Source: Physcomitrium patens
Lineage: Eukaryota; Streptophyta; Bryopsida; Funariales; Funariaceae
Assembly: GCF_000002425.4 (NCBI RefSeq)
Contig: NC_037253.1
Coordinates: 16,226,420-16,290,419 of the forward strand
DNA length: 64,000 nt
Reading direction: 5' to 3'
The position numbers and the translations under genes are program-made. Below the pieces are notes generated by a model. That model was not told the origin of the DNA. It worked only from the letters and a program-made list of their open reading frames with translations, and did no database searches. Shown here one piece after another: positions 11,250-22,967 of the stretch. Each line of letters begins with the position of its first letter. Within the stretch, counting starts at the first letter, position 1.

Positions 11250-14064
11250 TCAACTCAAAATGCAGCTTAGCTCTGGGAAGTCCCACAAAAAGACATCAGA
11301 ACTGAAGACGGTTTCAAGCCCTTCAACGTCACCGTTGACCAGGCTTGTGATGCCACTAGTGGTGCTGCTGTGGTCACTGTGGCATGGACTAGGCAGGCTG
11401 CTTGACCCAAGCACCGTGACCCTACCTGCCAAGTCTTGGATGCCGGAAACACAGCCGGTGATCGACTCTCTCTGCATATCTTGGATGTGGCAACTCCAAC
11501 TGACCGCCAAAGGATCGCACAAGAGATTCGTGACTGTCGTTGGTGCGTTGACCAGAATTGGGGATTCTAGACTTGAAAGGTTGCAGGCTGTTGTACTGAA
11601 TTTTGAACCTGCAGTGTCACACTGTGCTGAATCACAATCCACCTTCCCACGTAACGCCAAGAAATTACAATATATTATATGAACAAAACGCGTGAATCCG
11701 TTTGGACAGTAAGTTACCTTCACTCGCGGTATCTTGTGGGAAGAGTCGGCAACTTGGCACAGCCAGGTTTTGGGAATTGGAGCCTTCTCTAGAATTCATC
11801 ACCTCTCCATACTGTTGGACCTACAGAATACCCAGGTTACGCGGAGCTTGCGCGAGTCAAGTTTGATGCAATTTGACATGGATTTGATAGCACGGTGGTT
11901 GCGCCTGAGTAAGATCAAGTTCAAATTACGCAAAGAATTGACGTTGGATGGTTATCAGGATCAGACTTGTTTACCTCGTTTGTTTGTGTAGACTTTGCAA
12001 GGCTGTAGTTATTGTCATCCACAACCGCCCATTCGAAATTGCGGCTGGTGAACGTTGAGTTGTGGCGGTCGTTAGTTATGGTACTACGAACATTTGCACC
12101 GACCGGATCGGACTGTAAGACACAAGACCTTGAAGCAGCAAACATGAGAGGTGGTTGCCGAGTTGTTAATTCATGGGTACCCGCCGACTGGTCGATGTCC
12201 GATCCTTCCGACCGCTGTCTTATCAGGATGTCCAGCATATCGTCCTTAAAGCAACCAAGTGCAGCCTCAGCGACTTCACCTCCTTGCAGAAGTGCCTCAC
12301 TGCCAGCAAGATCCGCTAGAAGCTGAGATATGGGTTTGTGTGTGATGGGATCAATGCCCATTTCACACAGTTTCCTCTTAAGACGCGAATTCCAATAGTT
12401 TTTGACGTCGTTGTCTGTGCGCCCTGGAAGTTGTGCCGCAATGAGGGACCACCTACACAAGAGAAAATCTTGGTTACGACTCGCAAATTTATACAAAGAC
12501 TCACTCTTGCATCCAGTCTCTTTAAGCTCAGCATTTCAGGGCCGCGGTCTGTGAACGTCGCGTGGTAGGGCAGAGTGCATGCTGTTCTTATTGTCTTGCA
12601 AAAGGCGAGAAGCCGATATGAACACGCGTTGCGATATGATGCACAGTGGCGAATTATCTAAATGAGATCCATCACCGTCAAGTCGTGGTTCGTCGCATTC
12701 AATACAGATAAATTTGAAGTGGGACGGAAGCAGTGCAAGATTCTCGCAGTGCTCACAATCCAGAAATTGAAGAAATCTTGCGTTACAGCAATACCCCTAC
12801 TCTGTGGGATTGCGCGAGGAAAGTAATTGACACTTGTATTGAAAATTTACTAGTCAGATCTAAGTACGAAAGTACACGAAATCCAGGTCTTCAGATTATA
12901 GTATTGTAAGCAAGATCAAAAATAAAACACTTCTACCTCACTATACTCACCGGCTTCCCAAAGTTGCGTGGAGATGGACGATGAGCTGTTCTTCGTATTC
13001 AGAAAAGCGTCCGTGCTTGAGGTCTGGCCTCAAATAGTTAGTCCAGCGCAGCCGACAGCTTTTACCGCAACGCCGCAAACCTGAAATCCAATCCAAAACA
13101 CAGTTGATGTCTTAGTTCACACCCCTCCCCCCAATATCTGATCCACTTCAGCCCAATTAGCAGACGCTTCTAGATAAAAGAGTAGGACTAATTGTTTGTG
13201 CAGGTCGCTTGATCCTGGTTCCATCATTGCAAGTCGGAACCAGTGTTCTCTAGATGTATTGACTGGTGCCTGGTCCCAACTACAAACAAGTCCATATTGC
13301 TACGTCGCTTTTTACAACCAGCTTGGGATATAATTTGAGGGATTCCGATTAATATTCTCTGCAACTGTCATGCGCATGAAACGAAACCCATGATTGTGAC
13401 AGGAGATTACAACATAGATTCACATGCATGACGATTAAGCATCTGTAACACTACACAAGTGTTGCAGTGTCGATGACTTTACGCTGCAGAAACCTTCGGT
13501 ACTAGGATAAGAAAGGATGTGCAACTGTAATCACAGAAGTAACTTATGCGATTTCGATTCAATATATACATTGGTGATTCACGCCGTCTCATGCCAGAAC
13601 GAGCTTCATCATCTAGTACTTCATGATGAAGGTCTGTCAGCTATGTGGCAGTCTTGAGATGAACAAGTTCATTTGCGCCCCCTATCTCATGAATTATAGA
13701 TTACGTTAGTGTTTTTGTAAATAAAAACTCGAGCACAACTGTCTGTTTCAAGCAGTGCTGATCCAAATTATGCTAGTTACTATTCTCACTGCCCCAAGAG
13801 ACTGGTCGACATATCGCAAACATCCATCTTGTACAGAACCATCAGAATCCGATCAGATGACTGCAGATGGTCTCACTGGAACGCAAGCACTCAGCGGATC
13901 TAGAATCTAATGGTTCACGAGCAGCTGGTACCGGCTCTTTTCGGCAAGGTGCGCCAGCTACCAGCTCCGTACTGCGCGATCCAGGTGACGAGCTTGTCAT
14001 CTTCCTCCGGCGTCCAGGGGCCCCGTTTGACAGTATCATTCTCGCAGCATGGCGCGCGACCCAT
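11250..14064 (-). CDS. R2R3-MYB transcription factor, MYB35/MYB80 type
   Basis: Nuclear DNA-binding regulator. Five coding exons: 14064-13932, 13080-12951, 12452-11975, 11820-11718 and 11608-11250, giving about 400 residues. The start is ATG at 14064 (MGRAPCC, the usual R2R3-MYB beginning), although the frame is open upstream. R2 tryptophans are W17, W37 and W57; R3 has F70, W89 and W108. The first two introns fall after KRAG and within SRW, the usual plant R2R3-MYB positions. The R3 bHLH-binding signature is absent. The [12 protein letters not shown] stretch and the [12 protein letters not shown] tail after R3 resemble the MYB35 (TDF1) and MYB80 (MS188) clade, which acts in tapetum and pollen-wall development in flowering plants; a role in spore-wall formation here is inference. 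The last acceptor could instead lie at 11627, adding six residues. The C-terminus ([10 protein letters not shown]) is acidic and aromatic, possibly activating. Confidence 0.85.
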
Positions 14065-14900
14065 GGCATGAAGCAGACACAGACCCAGAGACCCAAAGAT
14101 CCACAGGGAAAGTCGGGGATACGCCTCCAACGATGACGACTCCGACTGCGACAATCTGAACCCACGGCCTCGCGTGTATCCGACGCAAACTTCATACAGA
14201 AAACACACACACAACCGGGAGCAAGAAAGTGGACGAAAGGTTGTGGGAATTGGGGGAGGACAAGGAAGGATGAAATTGGGGTGGTGACAAAGGCCTGGAT
14301 CCGAAAGACATGGTCGGAGGGCGGAGGGGGGGGGGGGCAGAGGTCGGGGCGAGGAGGGGCGGAAGAGTGGCAGTCTTCCACGTGGGAGCAAGCCAATGCA
14401 AGATGATAGCACTCAGAAGCTGTGCCGTTCCCCGTATCCCGCGACATCGCGGCTCAGTCCGCACTCGTGTTTCCACCCCCACCTCACCCCCCTCTGCACC
14501 GCTGCTGCATCTGGAAGCTCGCACCCTCAACTCCCTCCCTCCCCATTTGCCACCGCCACCACCACCATCAGTTGGGAATTCGTCGAGTGCTCCTCCGGTG
14601 CATTCTAGGGGTACCTCTCATGCACTGCACTGTCTGATTGCGTGATTGCGTTGTCCTCCTGGTCCGCTGGGCGACGTCATAATCCACGCCAAAGATGCGC
14701 ATCTTAGGATTGGACTTAGAGGTTCTGGTGCCACTTTCTCAAGGTCCCGTTGCAATCCTTGCTTGCCCCACCTCCCCCCTCCCCACTTCCCGAATTGGAG
14801 GAAAATGCAATATTTCATCCTTCATGTGACTTGTTGAGGTTGTTTTCACAGTGGGCTTTGGACGTTGTGGTGTCAAGTTGATGTAGAGCATGATGGGCAA
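14065..14900 (-). promoter_or_regulatory. Leader and promoter region of the MYB gene
   Basis: This GC-rich, pyrimidine-rich stretch (mRNA sense) differs sharply from the AT desert beyond 14.9 kb and is typical of a plant 5' leader plus core promoter. It includes a 12 base G run on the + strand (14326-14337). A GACGTCA motif near 14673, a bZIP-type core, is the only regulatory word I would single out. Open frames on both strands here look like composition artefacts. The transcription start cannot be fixed. Confidence 0.5.
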
Positions 14901-15079
14901 GGTACCATTTGGTTGAATTCTGGGGAAAAAATGACTTGTTGTGGATTACCCAAATGGATACGAAACAGTTTGCATTAATGATGGTAGAGGTTATAATTTT
15001 TTATCGTAATTAATTTAGTAACATGTGAAAGGTTGGAATTTTACAAAAAAGTACACTAATGTTCATGCATTAAATCAGA

Positions 15080-15082
<3 letters not shown>

Positions 15083-15114
<32 letters not shown>
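15083..15114. repeat. (TA)n microsatellite
   Basis: About 16 TA units at the edge of the AT desert. Confidence 0.9.
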
Positions 15115-15118
<4 letters not shown>

Positions 15119-17330
15119 TAATCATATAAAAAAATCCTTTAATAATTGTATGTATGCATGTATAGATGTATTTATTGGTGACAAGAATATAATCAAATAT
15201 TGAAATTTATTATATAAAAATAAAAATATTTATAAATAAACATAATTATTATTTTTCTTTGGTATTAGAAATTTTTACTACATGAAACAACTTAGACTCT
15301 ATACTAAAATGTGTCTATAGAAAGCCTACAATTAAGTGTGTATCTAAAAAAAGAATATAATAGAAACATGAGTTTAAATTAGATATGGTTGTTTTTAATA
15401 TATTATTGTAATTATTGGACTTACAAATGCTCTATTTTCTATTTAATATAAAATAAAGAATATAGTTTATGATTTTTTTGATTTTTTTATTATTTTTTAA
15501 TATTATAACTACACACATGCAATTAACAATGACAAAAAACTAAGAACAATTCACCACTAGCTTTTTGTCAATATTTGTCATGTCAAAACTTGATAAATGC
15601 ATAATAGCTACAAATCTACAATAAATTAATTAATAAATTGCACAAATGATGCAAATAGCTCTTACAAAATAGACAAATGACAAGTTTGGTTTTGTAAAAG
15701 CTCACTCACATTCAACAATTTTGAATATCTTATTTTATCATGAAAAGCATAAGAAAATAAGTGAAATAGAGTTTATTGTGAATATGTATTATACTTTTTA
15801 GTACTAGAAATAAAGTTTGCAAACATGGTTTATCATAGCAAAAACAGGTAGTTGAGCATTAATCTAGCCTTTGTTTGCAAAAAAGAAGAGAGGCCTAAGT
15901 TATTTAATGGTTGGATGGCTTGTTTTAAAGAGAGAGAATAAATAAATAAATAAAATAAAATAATGTTAGTTCTCCTTGTGCAAAACAAAAAGAAGTGCAA
16001 ATGAAATGGCACTTGCAACTTAGATGCATGAGTTAAAAGAATTGATTGCAAAGTATAATCAAGACAATATTTTCAACATAAATGTATCCAAACTATTCTA
16101 TAATGTCTTTGAATTGAATAATTTCTAGCTAGAATATTGAAGACACAAAAAACCAAAGAACACATTTTTATTACATTTATGACCAATGTTTTAGGAATTG
16201 AGAAGCTCCAACCATTTATTATTTGAAAAGCCTAAAAATAATGTGCATCTATAAAGAAGTTTGGAAAATAGTTTGCATTCTATTGGTGTTGGAATAAAAA
16301 AACTTTAATTTCATTGGCATTGTTTATTAAATATCTCAAAAGCTTTGATTGCAAATCAAAATGCCAAAATAAAAAAATATTTCTTCTTGATAATAATTGC
16401 ACAATTCATAACTTAAATAATTCTAAAATACATATTTCTCAATTCTTCCTCTGTAACACAATATCCATGTTCTAATCAATAGATGCTAAGATTATTGTTG
16501 TATTCAAATGCAATTATCTCTGCATCTAAATGTACTTTGTTCTTAACATATTCAAAAATATAACTAAAGATCTATACAAAATTAATGTATTACAAGTAAT
16601 GAGCTAGATAAGACATGCATAGGATGAGATATCTTTAGAAACATTTAAAAATTACTTAAAATATATATGTTTACTAAGTATCACAATTGTACAAGATAAA
16701 ATAGATTGCTAATAATGACATGAAAACTATCAAGAAAGACATTGAATAAAAAGTGCAAGATTTGATTGTTAATAAAATGTTGGAGTTTCTTCTTAATCTT
16801 CAATATAAAATTTTGATGTACCATAGTAGACATTTGACAATCTCCTTGCTCTTAATAATGATGACACCGCCAAACTAAATATCAATTTAGAAATTCTAAA
16901 GCCAAAATTAAACATGGAACAACTTGTCATATTACATGCAATATTCAAAGAAGTTAAGAATATTAATGTCAATTTACAAATCTTCTAAGACCTAGACAAA
17001 GTATAAAATTAGATTTGTGCAAAGAACAATAAGTCACAAAAAAAATCAACTATCAATTGATACTTTTGCAAAGCATAGCCAATATTACATTGAATATCAA
17101 TAGACAAAATAACACTTCATCTAGAAAATTAATACACTCAAAATAAATCTAAAGTAAATCTGGACGACATTTTGAACTAAATCTAAGCCACTCGGTATTG
17201 AATTCTATAAAATATCTTTATAGAATAAAACATATTTTTATAATAATGTCTAGATAGGCCATATTTTCCTTAATTTGTACATAAAAATAAAAAAATTGGT
17301 ATAAAAAAGGAAGATTATAAATTTAATACT

Positions 17331-18900
17331 GTGATATATAAAAATAATTTTGAAATAATTTTAGGCATCTAGTTGTGGAAGACATTGATTTTACCTTAAA
17401 GTTGGATAGCAATCCAAAAACAATGCATAAGTTGTTTAAAAATATCTAATTAGCAATCTTAAACAACCTAAATAAGCTTCTAAATATGCTAAATATTTTT
17501 TATTAACTTTTAAAAATCATATGAAAATCTTATCACATTTTAATTTATTCCAATTAAATCTTAAATATTTTTTTAATCTTAATTAAATCCTAAAAAAAAA
17601 ACCTAATCAATCCTAAAAAAATCATGAAGAAACATAAATAAAATTTTAGATAATCTTAAAGAAATTCTATGTAAATTCTAATTGAATCCTAATCAAATCC
17701 AAATTAAATTCTAATAAAAACTTATAAAATCCTATAAAATTTTAATCAAATCTTATAAAGATTCTATGATAATCTCAATTAAAATTTGAAAAAATCTTAA
17801 AAAAATCTTAATACATTCTAATCAAATTCTAAGTAAATTTTATAACATATAATTTTAAAATTTTAATAATTATAATTTTAATCTTTAATCTTGATTCAAA
17901 TTTTTATACTTTTTAAATTACTAATTGAAATTAAGCACAAAAAATTTGAAGAAAATTAAACTTACAAATTAAAAGAAAATATTCTTAATTAGCTTAAGCA
18001 TTTGATTTCACTCTTTTCTAACCTTAATGTCAAATTTTAATTTTCAATTACTCCTTTTTAAACCATTCACTTGCTTTAAAAATAAATTAATTTTAAAAAC
18101 TAAATCAACTGAAAACATACAAAAAAATCATTTCAATTCAAAAAACAAATTATTCAAAGCCGTAAAAATCCTAAGTGAATTTTAAAATCCAATTTCTAAA
18201 ATTCTAACTTATTTGAAGTTCAATGATTTTTAATCCATTTATTTTTATAAAGCTCAATTCTACAAAAAAAATAAAAATAAAAAAATAAATAAAAATCATT
18301 TTCAAATCCCAAAAAGCTAATTTGAGATTTGCTACAAATCTCATACAATTCACTAAAAATAAAACTCATTTTTTATTCCACAAAAAACAAAGTCATCCAA
18401 AAAAATCCTAACTTTTCAAAGCTCTTACAAAGTCATTATGGAATTAAAATTTTCAAAATAAATGCTTAAAAAAAATTTATAAGGTCTAATTTCCAACTTT
18501 GATTTAATCAACAAAAGAAACTTCTATTTTTTGAGAGCCTATTGTTTTGTGCCTCAAGGTTTAGTTTTAATCCTAATTCACAATATATCCTTTTTGGATA
18601 TTAATCTAAGATTCTTCTAAGAAAATTTTATTAAAAGCTATTCTTTACTTTCATCTAAAGATGCCTATAATACTATATTTTCTAACCTAATTTTTTTGTC
18701 TTGTTTATGTGCATACTAAGTAAGTAGAAAATCTTTTTACATAATGGAAATATTAGCACTAAATAGATTTTACTATCTCCTTAACTTTTATCTATGTTTC
18801 TAAAGTAATTTCATATTATATTTTCAACTAATTTCTTCTATAATATAATCATTTTTTTTTTCTCTTTTATCCAATAGTCTTATTATAATACAATACCAAG
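17331..18900 (+). repeat. Decayed LTR-like repeat, relative of 39942-41266
   Basis: Several phrases match the solo LTR at 39942-41266 in the same order and orientation: GGCATCTAGTTGTGGAAG at about 17364 against GGCACCTAGTTGTGGAAG at about 39986; GGTTTAGTTTTAATCCTAAT near 18,560 against a similar phrase near 40,900; and ATAGTCTTATTA near 18,877 against ATAGTCGTATTA near 41,246. The copy is far more AT-rich and its ends are approximate. Confidence 0.55.
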
Positions 18901-21181
18901 AAAAAAACCACTAATAATATATTTTACATGACTTTTGCACAATCATATATTATTTAACCAAGATGCTCAAAAGTTTTAGTTGAAGTGACTAACAAATGAT
19001 ATAAATTTATGAACTTGTAAACTTACTCTTCTATCATTTTTGACATGCGAGGCACATATTATAGAAGACAACTAAATTCTATGCAATGTGGGGGTTTTTT
19101 TTTTTAAATCAGAATATAAGTGGTAGTTCCAAAAATCCATTCATCACTCTAATAGATTTTTGAAATGACTCTTGTATAAAAATAATTTATTGACCTCTAG
19201 TTCTAAGGAAAATATTATCAAATCTTTTCAAATGAAGTTTTTGCAATTAATAGCAATCCAAAACTCCAAATGATAAAACAAGTCAGGTCATATTTGGAAG
19301 ACTTTGAAATCTAATTCAAATCACATATATTCTTTTAGCAACTTGTTATATCAATTTTATACCATTTCTTATTTTAAAAATGATGTCTATTACTTATTAG
19401 CTAATGTCATCAAAGTAGATTGAAATTCTAATTCAAAAATAAAATATAAATAAAATCAAAAAACAAAAAAACATGCAAGCTTCTATAGTGCTTTCAATGT
19501 GGCACAAATTGAGATGGAATAAACACAACAAACATTAAAAGCAAGCATCTGTTTCTTTTCGACATTCTACAAATTCCAAGCAAGTGATTAAAAAAAATCA
19601 AAATAAATTTTTAGACCATAAAAAGATAGTATAGAAAATAGGTAATAAAATAAGAATATTATTTGAATGTATAAGATATATTAGAAACATCTTCATAACC
19701 AACTAGATTAAGATTTTTTTAAAATAGTACTAATATACCCATCTATGATGTCACTAAGACTAACAAAATTTTTTCCAACTTGAACCTACAATCAAGTCAA
19801 TTTCATTACATCTAATCTAGGTGATGTTTTAAACAAGACATAAATAAGTTGATGGATCTTTAATTAGCATCTTCTTCACAAAAATTCAAATTGTAAGAAA
19901 AATAGTATTAACACCTAATGAAGAAATCTCTTTTACATTCTACTTGCTTGAGCTACAACTTACTAACAAAGTTAATGTATTGTCTTATCATTCATAATCA
20001 CACATGCATTAAAAAATCTCTATGATGAAAACAAGTTGAAATTGATAATGTAACATTATGTACAAAAACTTTGTTTTAAAGTTGGAATATCATATGCATT
20101 ATATCTTACCATTTATTTAAAAAATAACATATTTTTTTAATATAATCTAATAAATTTATATACTTTTAAATTAAATATATGTAAATAAAAATATAAATCA
20201 ATAGAAGGAGATATAAACATATTAAGTAGATATTATCTTTTTAAAATAATATCAAAGAAATGTTTTAAAAATAAATTCTATGCATAGATTTTTTTAGATT
20301 TTTATATGGCTATGAAGACTTTTTAAAAGGTAGATATAAAAAAAATCTATCTTTGTAACATTTGATAACGTAAAAGTGTGTGATAAATTATCTATAAAAG
20401 ATACAAGATAGAATATCTTTTAAAAGAAGAAAATTATGGTATTTCTTTAAAAGAATATATAAAAAAATGTCAATTTTATATTATCTAAACAAGTATATAT
20501 GGTTGTATTATAAGATTTGTAAAATTATTTTATGTCTATTATTCTTTTTAAAAGTAAATATAGTTATAAGAAAGACTTATAAAAAAATTATATCTCCAAG
20601 TTCTCTTTCATTCATATATTATATGTTATATTTATTCATATATCTCTATACATTATATGAATTATACATCCTTAAAATAAATATTAACAAATAAATAAAA
20701 TTTAAATAATATCTTAAACAATAAATTGTAAATGGACTAGAATAATATGTAAAATAATTTCTTAATCCTTAATAAGATTTTTTTTCTGAAAGCAAATTGA
20801 ATACAATACAACTAAAAGTTCTTTATTTATTTATTTATTTATTTATTTTATCAATACTCTAAAATTATACATTATATTTTGGATTTTAAATTTTGAATTT
20901 TTCTTTTATTTAAATCTTTATTGGTATAATAATTTTATAGAAGAAAAAATATAAAACATCAAAATGCTTAACTAAAGCTTCTAGAGAGGCCTTATATATA
21001 AAATAAATTTAACATTTATATTTTAATGACTCTTCAGAGATCAAAGCACAACTTCATTGTTGTTTGTCAATTATAAGATTTAACATGGTTTGTTTGGAAA
21101 ATAAAAATTGGAGTGTCTTTTATCATGAATGGATCTTAGAATATCCTTGCAAATTAAGCTGATTATGTGCGTTTTAATGTC

Positions 21182-21216
21182 TATATATATATATATATAT
21201 ATATACATATATATAT
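21182..21216. repeat. (TA)n microsatellite, interrupted
   Basis: TA run with one C interruption, in gene-free DNA. Confidence 0.85.
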
Positions 21217-22640
21217 AAAATATGAGTTAAAATCTATGAAATAAAAACTAGAGAATCATGGTAATAGACAATGAAATAATTAGCACTATAATTTTTAAAA
21301 TACAATAAAATAATTATTTAGAAAATAAAAAATTAAATTATATTACATATTAACATGAATTATATAATAATCTAAATTAGCACATAAATATTTTTAATAT
21401 TATATTTATTACTATATATAATAATTATTAAATATATTATTATAAAAATAAAAGCTATTTTTATGTGTATTTTGTTTTGTATGCACAAGTACTATTAATC
21501 CTAATTCTTATCTATTACCTTATAATAAAACATTATATCAAGTGATGTCTCATGCCCTCTTTTCATTTACTTGGTAAAATTCCAAAATTAATAGCTTTAT
21601 TAGAATTCTTTTTTTTAAGCTGATTTAAAGACTTTAAAATAGATTCTTTTGATAGTTTAGTTTTTATTTTTACTTGCATGATAATAGATAATTTGTTGTA
21701 AAAGTAAACACTTGGTTTAAATTATGGATCCAATTGGTGGCAATAATACATATATTTAATGGGTTGTGGGATTTATGTAAAAAGAAATGAAAGAAATTGT
21801 GTACAACTATAAGAATAATAAGAATGCCAAAGAGATTCTTGAATCAAATCAGTATCAAAACCAATTTTTTTGAACAAATGGATATCTGAAATTTTAATAA
21901 ATCCTTTGTAAAAGTATAATTGCAATAGAAGAAGACAAAGATGATAGTGACATACAAAACAATTAAAACATCTAATAGAAGTACAAGTAGTAATAAATTC
22001 TTTGTGTTGACATACAATTTTTTAAAATTAATATTTTAAAAGTATTTTATATGGAAAAAATATATCAAATATCCTTTCATATCTTTAGAATCCCTATAAT
22101 TTATATTATTATTGATAATTTAGAATCTCTATAATTTATATTTAAATTTTAATTCTGCTTTTACTTCTAAAACCCTTTCTAGAACTTAACTTTAAATTAA
22201 TTTTTAATTTTAACAACTTTTGCCCCTTTTTTTGTGATTCTAATCTCCCTCTTTAATTCACCACCAATTGATTGTTTCTTTTTAAACTTTTTATTGGCCT
22301 TTCAAATCTAATTTTTATCAAACTTATCTTTACTTGCAATACATACATTATATAATACAATATATGTATGTACAATATTTGAAATTTTTTTCAAAATTAC
22401 ACATATTTTTTTAAAAAATTATCCTCCATCCACCTTTCAAAATCCCAAAAGCTCTTTCTCCACAAATATGGATAGAAGATAAGCTAAAATTCCAATTCAC
22501 TTTATATTGTGGCAGACCAACTCTTCATTTTTTTTTCCCCCTAAATGGACTATTTATCTAGAGTTCCACTTGAAATGTTGAATTTTGAATCAATTTGTAG
22601 AATAAAAATCCTCCTTCCATACAAGATCTTCTTAAAATTG

Positions 22641-22694
22641 TTTGTTGAAATATTGTTCGATTGTTGAAATATTGTTCAAATGTTGAAACATTTG
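22641..22694. repeat. Short tandem repeat upstream of S15
   Basis: TGTTGAAA recurs at 22643, 22662 and 22681, a 19 bp period; the first two units share TTGTTGAAATATTGTTC and the third is diverged. It sits directly upstream of the TGACG cluster, at the switch from AT-rich to GC-rich sequence. Confidence 0.8.
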
Positions 22695-22700
22695 TCCAAG

Positions 22701-22745
22701 TGACGACGCCTGGCGCTGACGCCGTTCGTGACGCAGCCGCTGACG
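22701..22745 (+). promoter_or_regulatory. Cluster of four TGACG boxes (as-1-like)
   Basis: TGACG starts at 22701, 22717, 22729 and 22741. The last three are spaced exactly 12 bp start to start, the spacing of the two TGACG boxes in the plant as-1 element, which binds TGA-class bZIP factors. The cluster lies about 220 bp before the S15 start codon. Binding is inferred from sequence only; the transcription start is not known, so it could lie in the transcribed leader. Confidence 0.5.
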
Positions 22746-22780
22746 CCCACGCAGGAAGCGGGAGGGGGAGGCCAATTTCC

Positions 22781-22867
22781 ATGGCGATGGTAGGAGCCCA
22801 TTCTGTCTTCCGATCGCCATTGTTGTTGCACCACCAGGCTATGGCGTATCATCTCTGTGGGTTTTAG
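22781..22867 (+). CDS. Possible upstream ORF in the S15 leader, 28 codons
   Basis: ATG at 22781 (context CCATGG, with a second in-frame ATG two codons later) opens a 28-codon frame that ends at TAG 22865-22867, 100 bases before the S15 start. The frame differs from that of S15. If transcription begins upstream it could reduce S15 translation; if it begins downstream it is irrelevant. No conserved peptide is recognised. Confidence 0.35.
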   Translation: MAMVGAHSVFRSPLLLHHQAMAYHLCGF

Positions 22868-22872
22868 GGTTT
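22864..22872 (-). promoter_or_regulatory. Telo-box in the S15 leader
   Basis: TTAGGGTTT on the + strand (AAACCCTAA on the minus) is the plant telo-box, common near the transcription start of ribosomal-protein and other translation genes. It lies about 100 bases before the S15 start codon. Confidence 0.55.
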
Positions 22873-22967
22873 TACTCCCCAATTTCGCTAGACGCTCTGC
22901 GTATGAACCTGGAAAAGGCCAATTTCGAGCATTGAGGGATCACTTGGCGACGCATTTTTTCGTAAGC

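Larger units (their letters stand above)
14901..22630. other. AT-rich desert, no gene seen
   Basis: About 7.7 kb of strongly AT-rich DNA with frequent stops in every frame. No exon chain or RNA gene was recognised. It contains the decayed LTR-like copy at about 17.33-18.90 kb and two AT microsatellites. The stretch 19.2-20.0 kb is less biased and may be old transposon sequence, but no motif could be read. The open frame at 20467-20694 is AT-driven (I, Y, L, K) and not credible as a gene. Confidence 0.6.

Noticed and set aside
11260..11682. 140-codon frame on the + strand
   Set aside because: It is the shadow of the last MYB exon, whose minus-strand frame fits the splice phases.
13842..14447. 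201-codon minus-strand frame upstream of and over MYB exon 1
   Set aside because: Different frame from the MYB start and rich in P/C runs from the GC-rich leader; family start MGRAPCC is decisive.
20467..20694. 75-codon frame rich in I, Y, L and K
   Set aside because: Typical of chance frames in DNA above 75% AT; no start context or homology.
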